Assembly: GCF_000740895.1 (NCBI RefSeq)
Contig: NC_025263.1
Coordinates: 1,860,001-1,924,000, forward strand
Length of the DNA: 64,000 nt
Source of the DNA: Theileria orientalis strain Shintoku
Taxonomy: Eukaryota > Apicomplexa > Aconoidasida > Piroplasmida > Theileriidae
Reading direction: 5' to 3'
Positions 42,586 to 52,511 of this stretch are shown here, piece by piece. Made by a program: the position numbers and the translations under genes. Under the pieces are notes generated by a model. That model had not been told where the DNA came from, did not search any database, and was given only the letters and a program-made list of their open reading frames with translations. Each line of letters starts with the position of its first letter. The stretch's first letter is position 1.

Positions 42586-44802
42586 TTAAACCATGCTCAC
42601 TTGATTCTCGAGCAGCATCCTGCTCCTCCTTCTTTTGACCATGATGAATGTGGTAGCCACGCCTCCAACTACTCCAGCGAGTAGTAACAGCATGATTGAT
42701 ACCATGAGAGCAGTTTGTCCTCCTGATTTTGTCTTATTGTTTTTATCTGGAGTCTTGGCCTTTTGGGGCTTGCCGTCTTCGTCGTCATCGTCGTCGTCGT
42801 CTTCATCATCGTCATCGTCCTTCTCGTTGGGCAGTCTATACAACTGCTTGGGCGTTGGAGGTTCCCTTCTCAAAGATTGTCTCGAGGGACGGTTGGTTGG
42901 ACGTTCTTGCATGTATGATTCTGACATTTGGTGGTGATGCGGATGCCTTCTCCTAGATGGCTTAGCTCCTCTCGACGAAAATACGGATTCTTCCTCAGAT
43001 ATGTCACTGCGTGCATCTTCGTCGTCGTCATCGTCATCTTCACTGTCATCTGAGCCAGAGTCGCTATCGGTATCCGATGAATCGTCAGAATGCTGTGAAT
43101 GTGAGAATGAGTTCTCGGAGCTCAAGTCTGATACGTCTGACTTATTATCCAATTCATAGTGGTAATTTTCAAGAGATCCAGCGTCTCCCAAGTTCGCCTT
43201 GTCGAACCCTCCTCTTTGGACGCCCTTGTCCACTGTTCTGAAGACTTCTCTCCACTTGTCGAGGTTGCCGTACACGTAGAAGAACTTCTCTCCTGAGATC
43301 ATGATCAGCTGCATATTTCTGTTTACGTATATGGTCGTTGGGTAGTTATTTCCCAGACGAGCCTGGTTGCGCTTCCACACTGTTCTGCCCTTAAAACTTA
43401 GCTGTTCGCACCTCGATCCCGGCTCAAAATTGTAAAGCAGCGCCATGTTGTATGGGTATTTTACCACCTCGTACTGGGTTTTGTCGTTTTCTATCAAATG
43501 TGAATTCTCGTCTCTCGTGTACAGTGATATGTCACTTTCTGACAGCGGGTCCAGGTCTGGCTTCGTTATGTACCTCCACTTGTCCAAGCCCATGAATATC
43601 AACTGGAAGCCGCTGAATTTTAAAACTATCATTCTGAAGTACGAGTTAAAAAACAATGCTTCTGGATACTCGTCTCCTGACTTGTATCCATGGTTCCACA
43701 ACGTCTTATTTTTGTACCTTACTTCCGTGCATCTTGCTGACTTATTCATTTGGAATAAGTGGCCGTACCCTTCGTCCTTTCTCACGAACTGCGTCGTGTC
43801 GTTTTCCTTTTGATTATTGACGTTATTTGGGTCTTGTGTCACTATTTTGAGGTTTGACAACGAGATGCCGTTAGTTTTGTGGTTTGAAATACACTTGCAA
43901 CCTTGCTGGCTGCACTTAAATAGGGACGACAAGCCTTGAAAATCTGCAAAAATTAGGCCTAAATCTGAGTGGAAGTACAGCGCCTTCGGGAACCCCTTCT
44001 GTGCCTCGCCGGGCTCATACTTCCATACTTTCTGGTTTTGCAACCTGACCTCTGTGCAGTACGCTCCTTCGTTGAACACATATTCCACCACATAGTCGTG
44101 CGTGCTTACTCTATACTTTGTTGTATCATTTGTCTTAGCGTTGGTTCCTTGTTCATCATCGGCTGTCACGATTGTTAAACCTGTTTTAACTACGTGATTC
44201 ATGACTACGTTCGACTCAAGGTTCCATTTTCCGTTATAGTACTCGTATTCCAAATACATAGTTCTGAAGTTTACTGTGATTCTCTTCTCGTATCTTTGGA
44301 AATATAGTTCCGTTGGGTATAACTTGGTTTCTTGATTGTCGTAGTACGTCCATACTGGCTTGTTTGCGTAGCTTAATTCAAGGCATTTTACTCCCGGCTT
44401 AAATGTTATATAAAACGACAATGGGCGCTCGTCTATTGTGTACAATGCTGTTTCATTTCTAATGTTATTTGAGTTGTTTTGGTTAGGATCAGTAACAATA
44501 GTTACGTATGGAAGATCCAAATAATCTTCCGGCTGGTGTTGATCATTAAAACTGTTAGCATATTTTCTCGATGAATGTTTATGTGAGCCTTTTAAATCGT
44601 GGTTGGTCAGTGTTCCATCATCCGACGTCAATAATTTTAGACTCTGATAGTCGTAATTGGCGTTTGAACCTGCGACCTTCTGTGAGTAAAAAACACACAC
44701 GCAGGCTAACAATAACTTGTACGTGTCAATAAATCTCATATCTAAGCCACTAGCAAATAAATACACAAATTTATTGAGATTCTTCAACCAATGGGGATGC
44801 AT
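42586..44802 (-). CDS. FAINT-domain type I membrane protein, member B
   Basis: Single exon of 738 residues starting at 44802 (alternative ATG at 44739). The N-terminus, through LKLLTSDDGTLTN, is identical to member A. After a Lys/His/Ser linker come four FAINT units of the Cys-W type (CLELSYANKPVWTY, CTEVRLQNQKVWKY, CTEVRYKNKTLWNH, CEQLSFKGRTVWKR), each followed by a YP strand. A long acidic stretch (runs of Asp, Glu and Ser, near 565-620) and a second acidic run near 665-680 precede a transmembrane helix (ALMVSIMLLLLAGVVGGVAT) and a basic tail (KRRRSRMLLENQ). This is a probable surface or secretory membrane protein. It appears to carry an incomplete extra FAINT start derived from member A. 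Confidence 0.9.
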   Translation of the reverse strand: MHPHWLKNLNKFVYLFASGLDMRFIDTYKLLLACVCVFYSQKVAGSNANYDYQSLKLLTSDDGTLTNHDLKGSHKHSSRKYANSFNDQHQPEDYLDLPYVTIVTDPNQNNSNNIRNETALYTIDERPLSFYITFKPGVKCLELSYANKPVWTYYDNQETKLYPTELYFQRYEKRITVNFRTMYLEYEYYNGKWNLESNVVMNHVVKTGLTIVTADDEQGTNAKTNDTTKYRVSTHDYVVEYVFNEGAYCTEVRLQNQKVWKYEPGEAQKGFPKALYFHSDLGLIFADFQGLSSLFKCSQQGCKCISNHKTNGISLSNLKIVTQDPNNVNNQKENDTTQFVRKDEGYGHLFQMNKSARCTEVRYKNKTLWNHGYKSGDEYPEALFFNSYFRMIVLKFSGFQLIFMGLDKWRYITKPDLDPLSESDISLYTRDENSHLIENDKTQYEVVKYPYNMALLYNFEPGSRCEQLSFKGRTVWKRNQARLGNNYPTTIYVNRNMQLIMISGEKFFYVYGNLDKWREVFRTVDKGVQRGGFDKANLGDAGSLENYHYELDNKSDVSDLSSENSFSHSQHSDDSSDTDSDSGSDDSEDDDDDDEDARSDISEEESVFSSRGAKPSRRRHPHHHQMSESYMQERPTNRPSRQSLRREPPTPKQLYRLPNEKDDDDDEDDDDDDDEDGKPQKAKTPDKNNKTKSGGQTALMVSIMLLLLAGVVGGVATTFIMVKRRRSRMLLENQVSMV

Positions 44803-44904
44803 TTACACACCAACAGCAACATAACCGTGAATTCAACAAATAAAATTGAATGTGCATATATATTCATACATTGTTGATGTTCAGCGATTTATTCATGAAT
44901 TTTT
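44602..44904 (-). repeat. 303-base identical 5' cassette, copy B
   Basis: Second copy of the 41928-42230 cassette. Its upstream edge stops 45 bases short of the stop codon of the superoxide dismutase gene, so it also forms part of that gene's 3' flank. Confidence 0.95.
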
Positions 44905-44949
44905 AGCCAAATGTGTAAGTAAAGTAACATGTATACAATATGGTATCAA

Positions 44950-46050
44950 TTACTTCAAATTGTGTTCAAGCAAATTCTCCACTCGATTCCAGTTGATTTT
45001 GTTAAACCATTTATCGATATATGATTTTCTATCGTTTCTGTGGTCTATATAATATGCGTGTTCCCATACATCTGATTAAAAATTAGCTCATTTGCTCTTA
45101 CCAAGCACTAGCAACGGGTACGTGTTGAACAACTTCATTGGGTTATCTGCGTCGTGTGTATCCACTATTCTCAGGTGTGGCTTATGTTTGTAATATAGAA
45201 GCCATACCCAGCCGCTTCCAAAGTGCTCTAAAGTCACGTTAACATCCCCATGTTCACAATTTAAAAGATGTTGGAATTTTGAGATTCATCCATTGATCGC
45301 TATTATTATACACCTAACTTCTAAAACAGTTTCTACCAAACCTACTCATGGCCGTTTCTGTAAATTCCTTCTTGAAATTACTGAAGCTTTCGAAGGAGTC
45401 ATTTATTATTTGTTCCACTGCGAGGTTCGGCCTTCCGCTGCCCTTTGGATCCAAACCAAGCCAGTAGAAATCGTGATTCCATATTTGACACGCCAGATTA
45501 TATATACTATTGTTTTTAGGCTCCATTTTAATCAATTCTATAAATTTATCGCTATTGTTTTCAATAGCTATTATAACTGCTCTGCATCCTTCTTACACAT
45601 ATGGATTCCTACCTTCCAACGTGTAGTTAAACACGTATCTGTGCGTTTTCCCCAATTCTACACATTGTTTGTTTCCATGTTTATTGATACTCTAATTTAT
45701 CTTTCCTACCGTTTAGCTTATTTACGTAGCCTTGGTGGTGCTTTAAATAGTGGTACTCCACTGTTTCTTTTGATATATCCGGATCCAACTCATCCATATT
45801 CTACACATTAGTTATTATGACTGTAAAGATCTCAGTCACCACTTATTTATCCACTTACATACGGCAACTTCATCAACTCAAACACTTTATTTTCATTCAC
45901 TGCTGTGCCTTTGTCATAAACATTTAGTTTAAAACCATCTTTCGGTGTAAACAGTTTATTAAGCTTTATAGTTTGAAAGTAATTGAAATTACTGTTCAAT
46001 ACATAACAACTAATTCTATTCATCACTAGTACAACTATCAATATCTTCAT
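44950..46050 (-). CDS. Iron superoxide dismutase with N-terminal organelle-targeting extension
   Basis: Six exons: 46050-45859, 45800-45710, 45657-45613, 45588-45346, 45227-45102 and 45071-44950, giving 272 residues. SOD landmarks are present: the first ligand helix ([16 protein letters not shown]), Gln-containing [10 protein letters not shown] typical of the iron form, [15 protein letters not shown], and the [14 protein letters not shown] box with the Asp and His ligands. The enzyme converts superoxide to oxygen and peroxide. The first about 65 residues start with a hydrophobic signal ([17 protein letters not shown]) followed by a Lys/Asn-rich stretch, as in apicoplast or mitochondrion-directed SODs. 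An earlier ATG at 46077 exists but overlaps the HUS1 stop, so 46050 is preferred. One intron is only 24 bases. Confidence 0.93.
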
Positions 46051-46070
46051 CTTTTTCCAACTTATAATTC

Positions 46071-47462
46071 TTAACATTTGGTAGAACAAATATCATTTGA
46101 CAAGTATCCAGCTATATTTCTTATTTTCGTTTTAAATCTTACGTTTATTATCGATATAATGATGTACACGTTCCTGCTAATATTGTAATCTTCTGGTATT
46201 GCTAAAGTAACTTTTTGGCAAATCGCTTAAACTTACATATTATTATTAACGATTTCGTTTGGTTATACAGGTTAGCCTCAATTATGCTCTGAAGGTGTTT
46301 AAAATTGTTTAATCTGACTATCGTTCTAGAAATTCCTATCTATCTAAATATTTATCCAATTGTAACTCTTCGCACCTTGAGTAATATATTCAGTGAGTTG
46401 GTGTTTACAAATATGCTGATAGTTTCGTCTTGCACTTCTTCTATTACTTCCTCTTCTTCTGATGGGTAGGACGAAAAAACTTTAAATTCGTAAAATTTGG
46501 TTTCCAAATTTACAATTGCTCCTTCTAAATTCCATTACAATATGATAAAGTTAAATCTAATTGTTGCAACCAATCATTATCAATAGCTGCTTCTTAAGTG
46601 CTTGTAGATAGCTCCATTTAAATTTACCTGATCTTAATGTTAATATACACTTGTTGAATAAGTTTTCTTCCGAAGGTGCTCTCTTTGAGATCTCAAACTC
46701 TACCACGTCGTTTCCTGATTTAAATTATTTTTTCACACATGTACCTATTCTGTTAAGTGAGTATAATAGGAACGATATTGTTTGAAGCTTCACCAAATTC
46801 AAATTATAGTTTGTAAATGGGATCTCCGGTAATTTATTAGAGCAATCAGGTAGTATTGACACTGGTATTTTCTAAAATTTGCATTAATCAGACAGAATTT
46901 CCCCAACCAGCGTTATATCTATTTCAGAGTATATCGAATCCAAATACTTTATGTACAAATTCTCGTCTTCCTTGTCGCTAAAAATTTTCATCTCCCATTT
47001 CAATTTGAAATATGTAGTAATTACTTGATGGTGAGTATTATATAGTCGCTTCTCAGTGTTGAGCTTAACGATTCGAAAAGTGTGTGAATGTTAATTTCTA
47101 CCGTTAACGACCCACTATCCAGTATTATTGGCTCAATAAACAGCTCACTCTAATCAACATATTTTTTGTTACACTCACATTGTGTATTTCAAAATATGAA
47201 TCCAGTACTCCGCCGGTCTTCGTTATTATGTTAGTTTTTTCTCTCGTTATTTTAATAAAATTGCTACAACTCTTCGATATTTCCTTAGATAATCTATTTA
47301 CACAACACAAACAATCTATATTAAGGTTTAGTTTAATAACTAGAATGATTATACTAGGATATAAATGTACTTAAAATTAGTGGAATAAACTGGATAAAAT
47401 AGTTTGTGTATACCTATAAAATATTTGATATTGTCTATTCTTATATGAGCACTAAATTTCAT
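46071..47462 (-). CDS. HUS1: HUS1-like checkpoint clamp (9-1-1) subunit
   Basis: Nine exons: 47462-47414, 47315-47179, 47149-47025, 46977-46908, 46871-46745, 46714-46628, 46524-46376, 46339-46237 and 46201-46071. They join in phase to 325 residues. The N-terminus MKFSAHI, followed by VNRLSKEISKSCSNFIKIT and GGVLDSYFEI, mirrors the first PCNA-like fold of HUS1. The centre IPVSILPD, with EFEISKRAP, follows the HUS1 order. HUS1 with RAD9 and RAD1 forms the DNA-damage sliding clamp. The donor after exon 4 (GTTGGG) is unusual, and the last two exons are the least sure. It is divergent from MnmE with 176 bases between starts. Its stop lies only 20 bases before the SOD start on the same strand. Confidence 0.72.
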
Positions 47463-47638
47463 GTGATCGAAATATCATCAATGGGTCATAATCACAAATT
47501 ATTATGTTATGTGTGTAACGGAATCTTGGGCTTTTACAGATTAGGAATAGCGATGTGTGCCTTATTTTCATTGATTAATAGGAGATCTTTTTATTTAAAT
47601 ACTTAACTTGTATTTGGTTGTTTTTTGTACAATATTGA

Positions 47639-49771
47639 ATGTTGAAATTGGTAGATCTTATTTTTATTTTAACGGTTTTTGCGCATATCTCCCTGAGTTT
47701 CAAGATTAACAATTTCACCTATCGCAGACATAAATTGCTAGATACCTTTAAAAATGTTTTTTATAATTCCGAAACCAGTGATTTAAAAGATTCTATTTTT
47801 CCAAATGAAACTATTTATGGACTTAGTTCCGGCATTCCAGACGGAGGCTGTGGAATAGCAGTTGTACGAGTCTCAGGGCGAGATTCTGTTAATATTTTGA
47901 ATATTTTGACCAATAAAAATGTATTTTCATATACTGCTGTTGTTTTAAACCATTACTTACATTATTCCTTAGGCTGACACATGTTCTTATAAACCCCGAG
48001 AAGTGAACTTAACTAAGCTATACTCGCCAATAGATGGCAATATAATCGATCACGCACTCACAATATACTTTAAATCGCCGAATTCATACACAGGTAATTA
48101 GACTGTCGACATTAGTGTTAGGCGAAGATGTTGTTGAATTTCACACACACGGTAGCAAAGCTGTAATACTAGAATTGTTCAACAACTTTGTTTATATTTC
48201 AAATAACTTTAACGTCAGGTAATCGTGAATTTGCTCTATAACCGTTGTTAGATTGAGGCAAGCCGAAAAGGGCGAATTTACTAGAAGAGCATATTATTCA
48301 GGAAAGTTTAATTTAACCCAGGTTGGTTTACAAAATCGCATTGAGCACTTAGGTCGAAGCTATAAGGGAGCTGATAGCTTCAAATAACCAAATTCAAAAG
48401 AAAAATTCAATACTTAAGGTACGACTTGAGCGATTTTGTGACACCCATTCCCATTATTTAAATGATTAATGTTAATCAGTTGAACAATAACTTGTATAAT
48501 TTGTATCAAAAATGGACAAAGAACCTGAGTGGAATAGTAGCGCGAGTTGAAGGATCGATAGACTTTCAGGAGGAAAGCTGTAGTGATATAATTTTAAAGG
48601 ATACATCCGTAATAAGGAATCTATTGACTGACTTATTAGTCGATATTAAATCGCACATTAACAACAAGTTAGTTGCACGTATTTTGTCAGATTTAATAAT
48701 TTGTCAGAAAGGAAGAGATAGTTTATGGAATTAAATTATTGCTGATGGGTCCCCCAAATTCAGGTTTATAGTAGTTAATTTATGTATTAGTAGTTCCAGT
48801 AGCAATGATGATAAATTACTATTATTCAGGGAAGAGCAGTTTCGTCAACAATTTGTTTAACGAGGAAATTAGTATAGTGTCCAGTCTTCCAGGGACCACT
48901 CGAGACCTGATAAGAGTGAACTACAAGTTGAACGACCTGAGCTTTCAAATCATTGACACGGCAGGAGTGCGCACGATCTCACCAGAGTAATTTTTAAACA
49001 TTGCTAGTAGTTGGCACTAGTGTTAGTCGACGCTAACTAGTAATAATTTGCAGCACCAAAAACGATAACGAGACAATCGAAATGCTCGGTATAAATAAAG
49101 CAATTGATCAAATAAAGAGCTCTAACATCATTCTCTTCATTTTTGACCCACTGAACACAAAAGACTCAATGTACTCACTGAGTAGGCTGTTCTCTGAATT
49201 CAACGACCAGGATGACGAAGCCGATAAACTAATATACATATTAGTTGGTAAAATAGATCTGATTGAAGATGTAATTAAGTACCATGAGATGATAAGAGAA
49301 TTTCTGTCAAAATTAGGGGAAAGGAACGAAAAACTTTCAAAGATTGTTAGTAATGTAAAAGTGTTAAGCACGTGTAACTTAAATCAAAGCAGTGTAAATT
49401 ATATCATGAAGGAAGTGAATAGGGACATAAACAAACACTACCAACTTGACTCAGACACACTGTTCATCAATGAGCAGAGGCATAAATCGCACTTAAACAA
49501 CATCGTCAAGTACATACAAAAGATAATAGGTAGGACATCATTACCACGTATTAGTCAATTGACGAGCAGAAATTAACAATATTTTTTAGATTTAATTGAT
49601 GATAATAAAGCAGACTTGGAAATAATTGCTGAATATTTGAGGTATTCATAAACACAAAGATATTTAATATTAATCAGGGAGTGTGTGTACGAGATAGAAA
49701 ATATCACAGGAGAACGTACTAACGATTACATCTTGGATGAAATTTTCAACAATTTCTGTATTGGAAAATGA
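47639..49771 (+). CDS. MNME: tRNA modification GTPase MnmE (TrmE), organelle-targeted
   Basis: Eleven exons: 47639-47920, 47973-48093, 48122-48218, 48252-48321, 48353-48418, 48480-48667, 48708-48763, 48830-48986, 49054-49529, 49590-49641 and 49678-49771, giving 552 residues. The N-terminus is a signal-like sequence (LVDLIFILTVFAHISLSF) plus a basic stretch, suggesting apicoplast or mitochondrial delivery. The folate-binding domain has SGIPDGGCGIAVVRVSG, DVVEFHTHG and RQAEKGEFTRRAYYSGK. The G domain has the P-loop GPPNSGKSS, LPGTTRD and DTAGVR. The catalytic C-terminus FCIGK is intact. With MnmG it installs wobble-uridine modifications in organelle tRNAs. The guanine-specificity motif reads VGKID instead of NKxD. 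Confidence 0.93.
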
Positions 49772-50182
49772 TTAAAGACATAAAATGTTAAAAAATAAGT
49801 AGTATAAAAGTATAGAATGGCAAATTGGGCACTTCTTAATTTGGATTGGCGATATTAGGATTCTGAGGCCCGATCAGCAGGTAATAACAAAATATGTGAA
49901 CATTGAATAGTATAGTAGAATATCTACTTTGTAGTAAAAACAATATTATTTTGTGTAAAGGAATTTATTAACATTCCATAAATGCATATCAGGAATGTGT
50001 ACGGAATTCTCAGCAAAAAAGACAAAAGGAGATAATATAGCATTATTAAAGAAGTTAAAAAAGAAGAAGAAGATAAAATATCTTACACATTCATCCAGTA
50101 AAGAAATATCATATAGATAAAAAACAATTTCACGGAATCCTCCCCCATGCAATGTAAGAGTTCCTGGAATTTATGATTCTTT
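49772..50182. other. Intergenic region
   Basis: AT-rich with a Lys-codon-like AAG run. It contains a tract ending in T5 just before the next coding frame; no gene or RNA was recognised. Confidence 0.5.
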
Positions 50183-51844
50183 TTGTACAATAAGGGACTA
50201 ATAAGGCCATACGTAATACCACGGATAGTATATATATTTATATTAGTATATTACTTCCGGTATTACGTAAATTCCAGCCCTCAGCCGACAATCCAAAAGA
50301 AACCAATCGGAGTTGATATCGGAGAAAGGGAGAGTTCCGATGAGTTCTTCTACACGGAGCAGGACGGAAATGGCTATTATAGACCTAAAGGAAACAACGT
50401 GTTTGATTTAATTAAAATCGGTGGAATGCTATCCACCTTCACCGACAAATACGATAAGGTGCTGTGGCAATCAAAGGATCCGAACAGATACGCGAAGCTA
50501 GTAGTGATAGATAATGTAGGCTTCTTCTCAAAACCGGAACATATATCAGTGTTTTATAGCAACGAAGAAGTGATACACCTGGTAAAGCTGGGAAAAGTGT
50601 ACCTGAAGGAGGATACGGTAATCCACTTGGATATAAAGAACACGTCAAGCACATATGAGTATTTAGTCAGAGTGTATGAAATTACAACATTTGTACCAAG
50701 ATTTAATTTTAGATTTAAGTCGATTGCCTACGGTAATCTGAAAATATGGGAAGCGAAAAATGAGTCAGAATACGCGACCTCAGTAGAATTCAGCGGAACT
50801 ACTGCCTTCTCCGGGCCAAAGAACCTCAATGTGTACATGGAAAACGGAAATATGCTCCACTTCATAAAGTCAGGGAAGGGGTACATCAAGGTGTCCCCGA
50901 CTGTTATCCTCGACCTGAGTAAAAAGTATAACACGATTGACATTGAGTTCACAGTACTGGCCAAAGTCAACTCCTGCGTCTTTGAGGCTAAGGGCGAATT
51001 CGTAATTAAGGAAGTAATAGACTCCAACCACTCGACGAACAACAATTGCGAGGACATTTGGGAGTGCAAAAAGGGGTACAAGTGCGCCAAGAAGGTGGTC
51101 CTGAAGACATGCACGGAGCTGGGAGACTACCTGGGTCTGTATCTAATCGACGGAACGCTCGAAGTGTTCCACCAGGAAAACAAGGGGAAGCCGTGGGTGA
51201 AGTCGACGAACACTGTGTTGCTTTCTGACATTGCGTCAGCTTCCATGGGATTGAGCGCGCCGAGGCACGTCAACAGGTCTGTTTCACTGCACGCGAACAA
51301 AATGGCAGGAAAATACCACACGGTAAACAACAACATCTTCTCGAGGACGTGCACGTACAAAACCTTCGACGGCTCGTCGTTCAGCGCACTCTTCGTGGAC
51401 GACGTGGAGGTGTGGAGGTCCCACGACAAGGAGTTGCTGGCGAGCAAGGTGATCATGAAGACGGACGGAAGCAACTACATCTACGCAGTCGTGATGCTGG
51501 ACAACGGGTCATTCCTGCTCTTCAACAGAGCAAAGGTAGGTCACCCGTGGATCGACATCACCGCCTCGCGCCACGACGTCCTGAGAGTTAAGATGATCGG
51601 GCTCGACCCGAAGGACCACACGAAGGCGGCAGAGATGGACCCGAGCATGTACTACCTGAAGACGGAGTTCATCTCCTACGTCATTAGGTTCCGCAAGGGA
51701 GCGAAGTGCATCGAAATCCAGTACATGGAGAAGACGGTCTGGACCTACAAGAAAAAGTACCCGATTAAGTTTCTGTACAATATGCGCACGAACAAGGCCT
51801 ACGTCTTCTACGCCGAGGACAACTTTAAGCGATTGGACTTATGA
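50183..51844 (+). CDS. FAINT-domain protein with uncertain start
   Basis: The open frame encodes about 553 residues but has no ATG near its beginning: the frame is closed by a TGA at 50174-50176 and the first in-frame ATG would remove the signal-like segment (VIPRIVYIFILVYYF). An ATG at 50173 lies one base out of frame, separated by a T5 run at 50180-50184. Five FAINT units follow. The first three are the W type (VLWQSKDPNRYAK, KIWEAKNESEYATS, IWECKKGYKCAKK). The fourth is SLHANKMAGKYHTVNNN with VWRSHDKELLASK. The last is the Cys-W type with GLDPKDHTKAAEM and CIEIQYMEKTVWTY. The 3' half is strikingly GC-rich. There is no C-terminal anchor. Either a frameshift, an unseen upstream exon or an assembly error explains the start. 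Confidence 0.8.
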   Translation: MYNKGLIRPYVIPRIVYIFILVYYFRYYVNSSPQPTIQKKPIGVDIGERESSDEFFYTEQDGNGYYRPKGNNVFDLIKIGGMLSTFTDKYDKVLWQSKDPNRYAKLVVIDNVGFFSKPEHISVFYSNEEVIHLVKLGKVYLKEDTVIHLDIKNTSSTYEYLVRVYEITTFVPRFNFRFKSIAYGNLKIWEAKNESEYATSVEFSGTTAFSGPKNLNVYMENGNMLHFIKSGKGYIKVSPTVILDLSKKYNTIDIEFTVLAKVNSCVFEAKGEFVIKEVIDSNHSTNNNCEDIWECKKGYKCAKKVVLKTCTELGDYLGLYLIDGTLEVFHQENKGKPWVKSTNTVLLSDIASASMGLSAPRHVNRSVSLHANKMAGKYHTVNNNIFSRTCTYKTFDGSSFSALFVDDVEVWRSHDKELLASKVIMKTDGSNYIYAVVMLDNGSFLLFNRAKVGHPWIDITASRHDVLRVKMIGLDPKDHTKAAEMDPSMYYLKTEFISYVIRFRKGAKCIEIQYMEKTVWTYKKKYPIKFLYNMRTNKAYVFYAEDNFKRLDL

Positions 51845-52511
51845 ACGAGTGCCATTGCACCCACTGTAGATTATGAAGTTGTAGCTCACGGACGCCCAGC
51901 TCAGCTTACCGCCGTAGATTTAACTTCCTGGTGTTTCGCCGCGAAGTTAGGTCGTCGAACGAGTAACTGGATGACCAACGTAAAGTGGGCCCTGCGACAA
52001 AGTGTTATGTAAAATAGTGTTATTTCAGAAGACTGCTCATGTTCAGCCTTCTGAATTAATGTTGTACCATAGATTACATATATTCATGTATACATAGGTA
52101 TTTCGCCACCGAAAGAGTGGATTCTCTGAAAGCAGTTAGGGTGTTGATTGGTAGTGAATTGAATAAATAAGTAAATTTAAGCCATATGTGTAAATTATTC
52201 TATAAATAGTATACACATTTTATTAAAAGGTGATTAATAAGAAATTATAGTATATAATCAAGGTGATTATTGTATTTTTGCGATTTCATAAATATTGGAG
52301 CTTAATAGGACAGAATTAATAATTTAAAAAGTAAATCACACACACAGTAGAAGATTCTATATTGAGAGTAAATTTAGATGAATTCAGGATTATAAATTGG
52401 AATAATTGAGCGAAAATAAGATAAAATTAATATTAATGTTTAAATAATGAATTTCATAAAAAATTGAAAGGTTTTTAGTTTAATTTGGTGAAACAATAAA
52501 GTCGTATTCAA
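51845..52511. other. Intergenic region
   Basis: AT-rich spacer without recognised genes, apart from a short GC-rich tail immediately after the FAINT stop codon. Confidence 0.5.
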
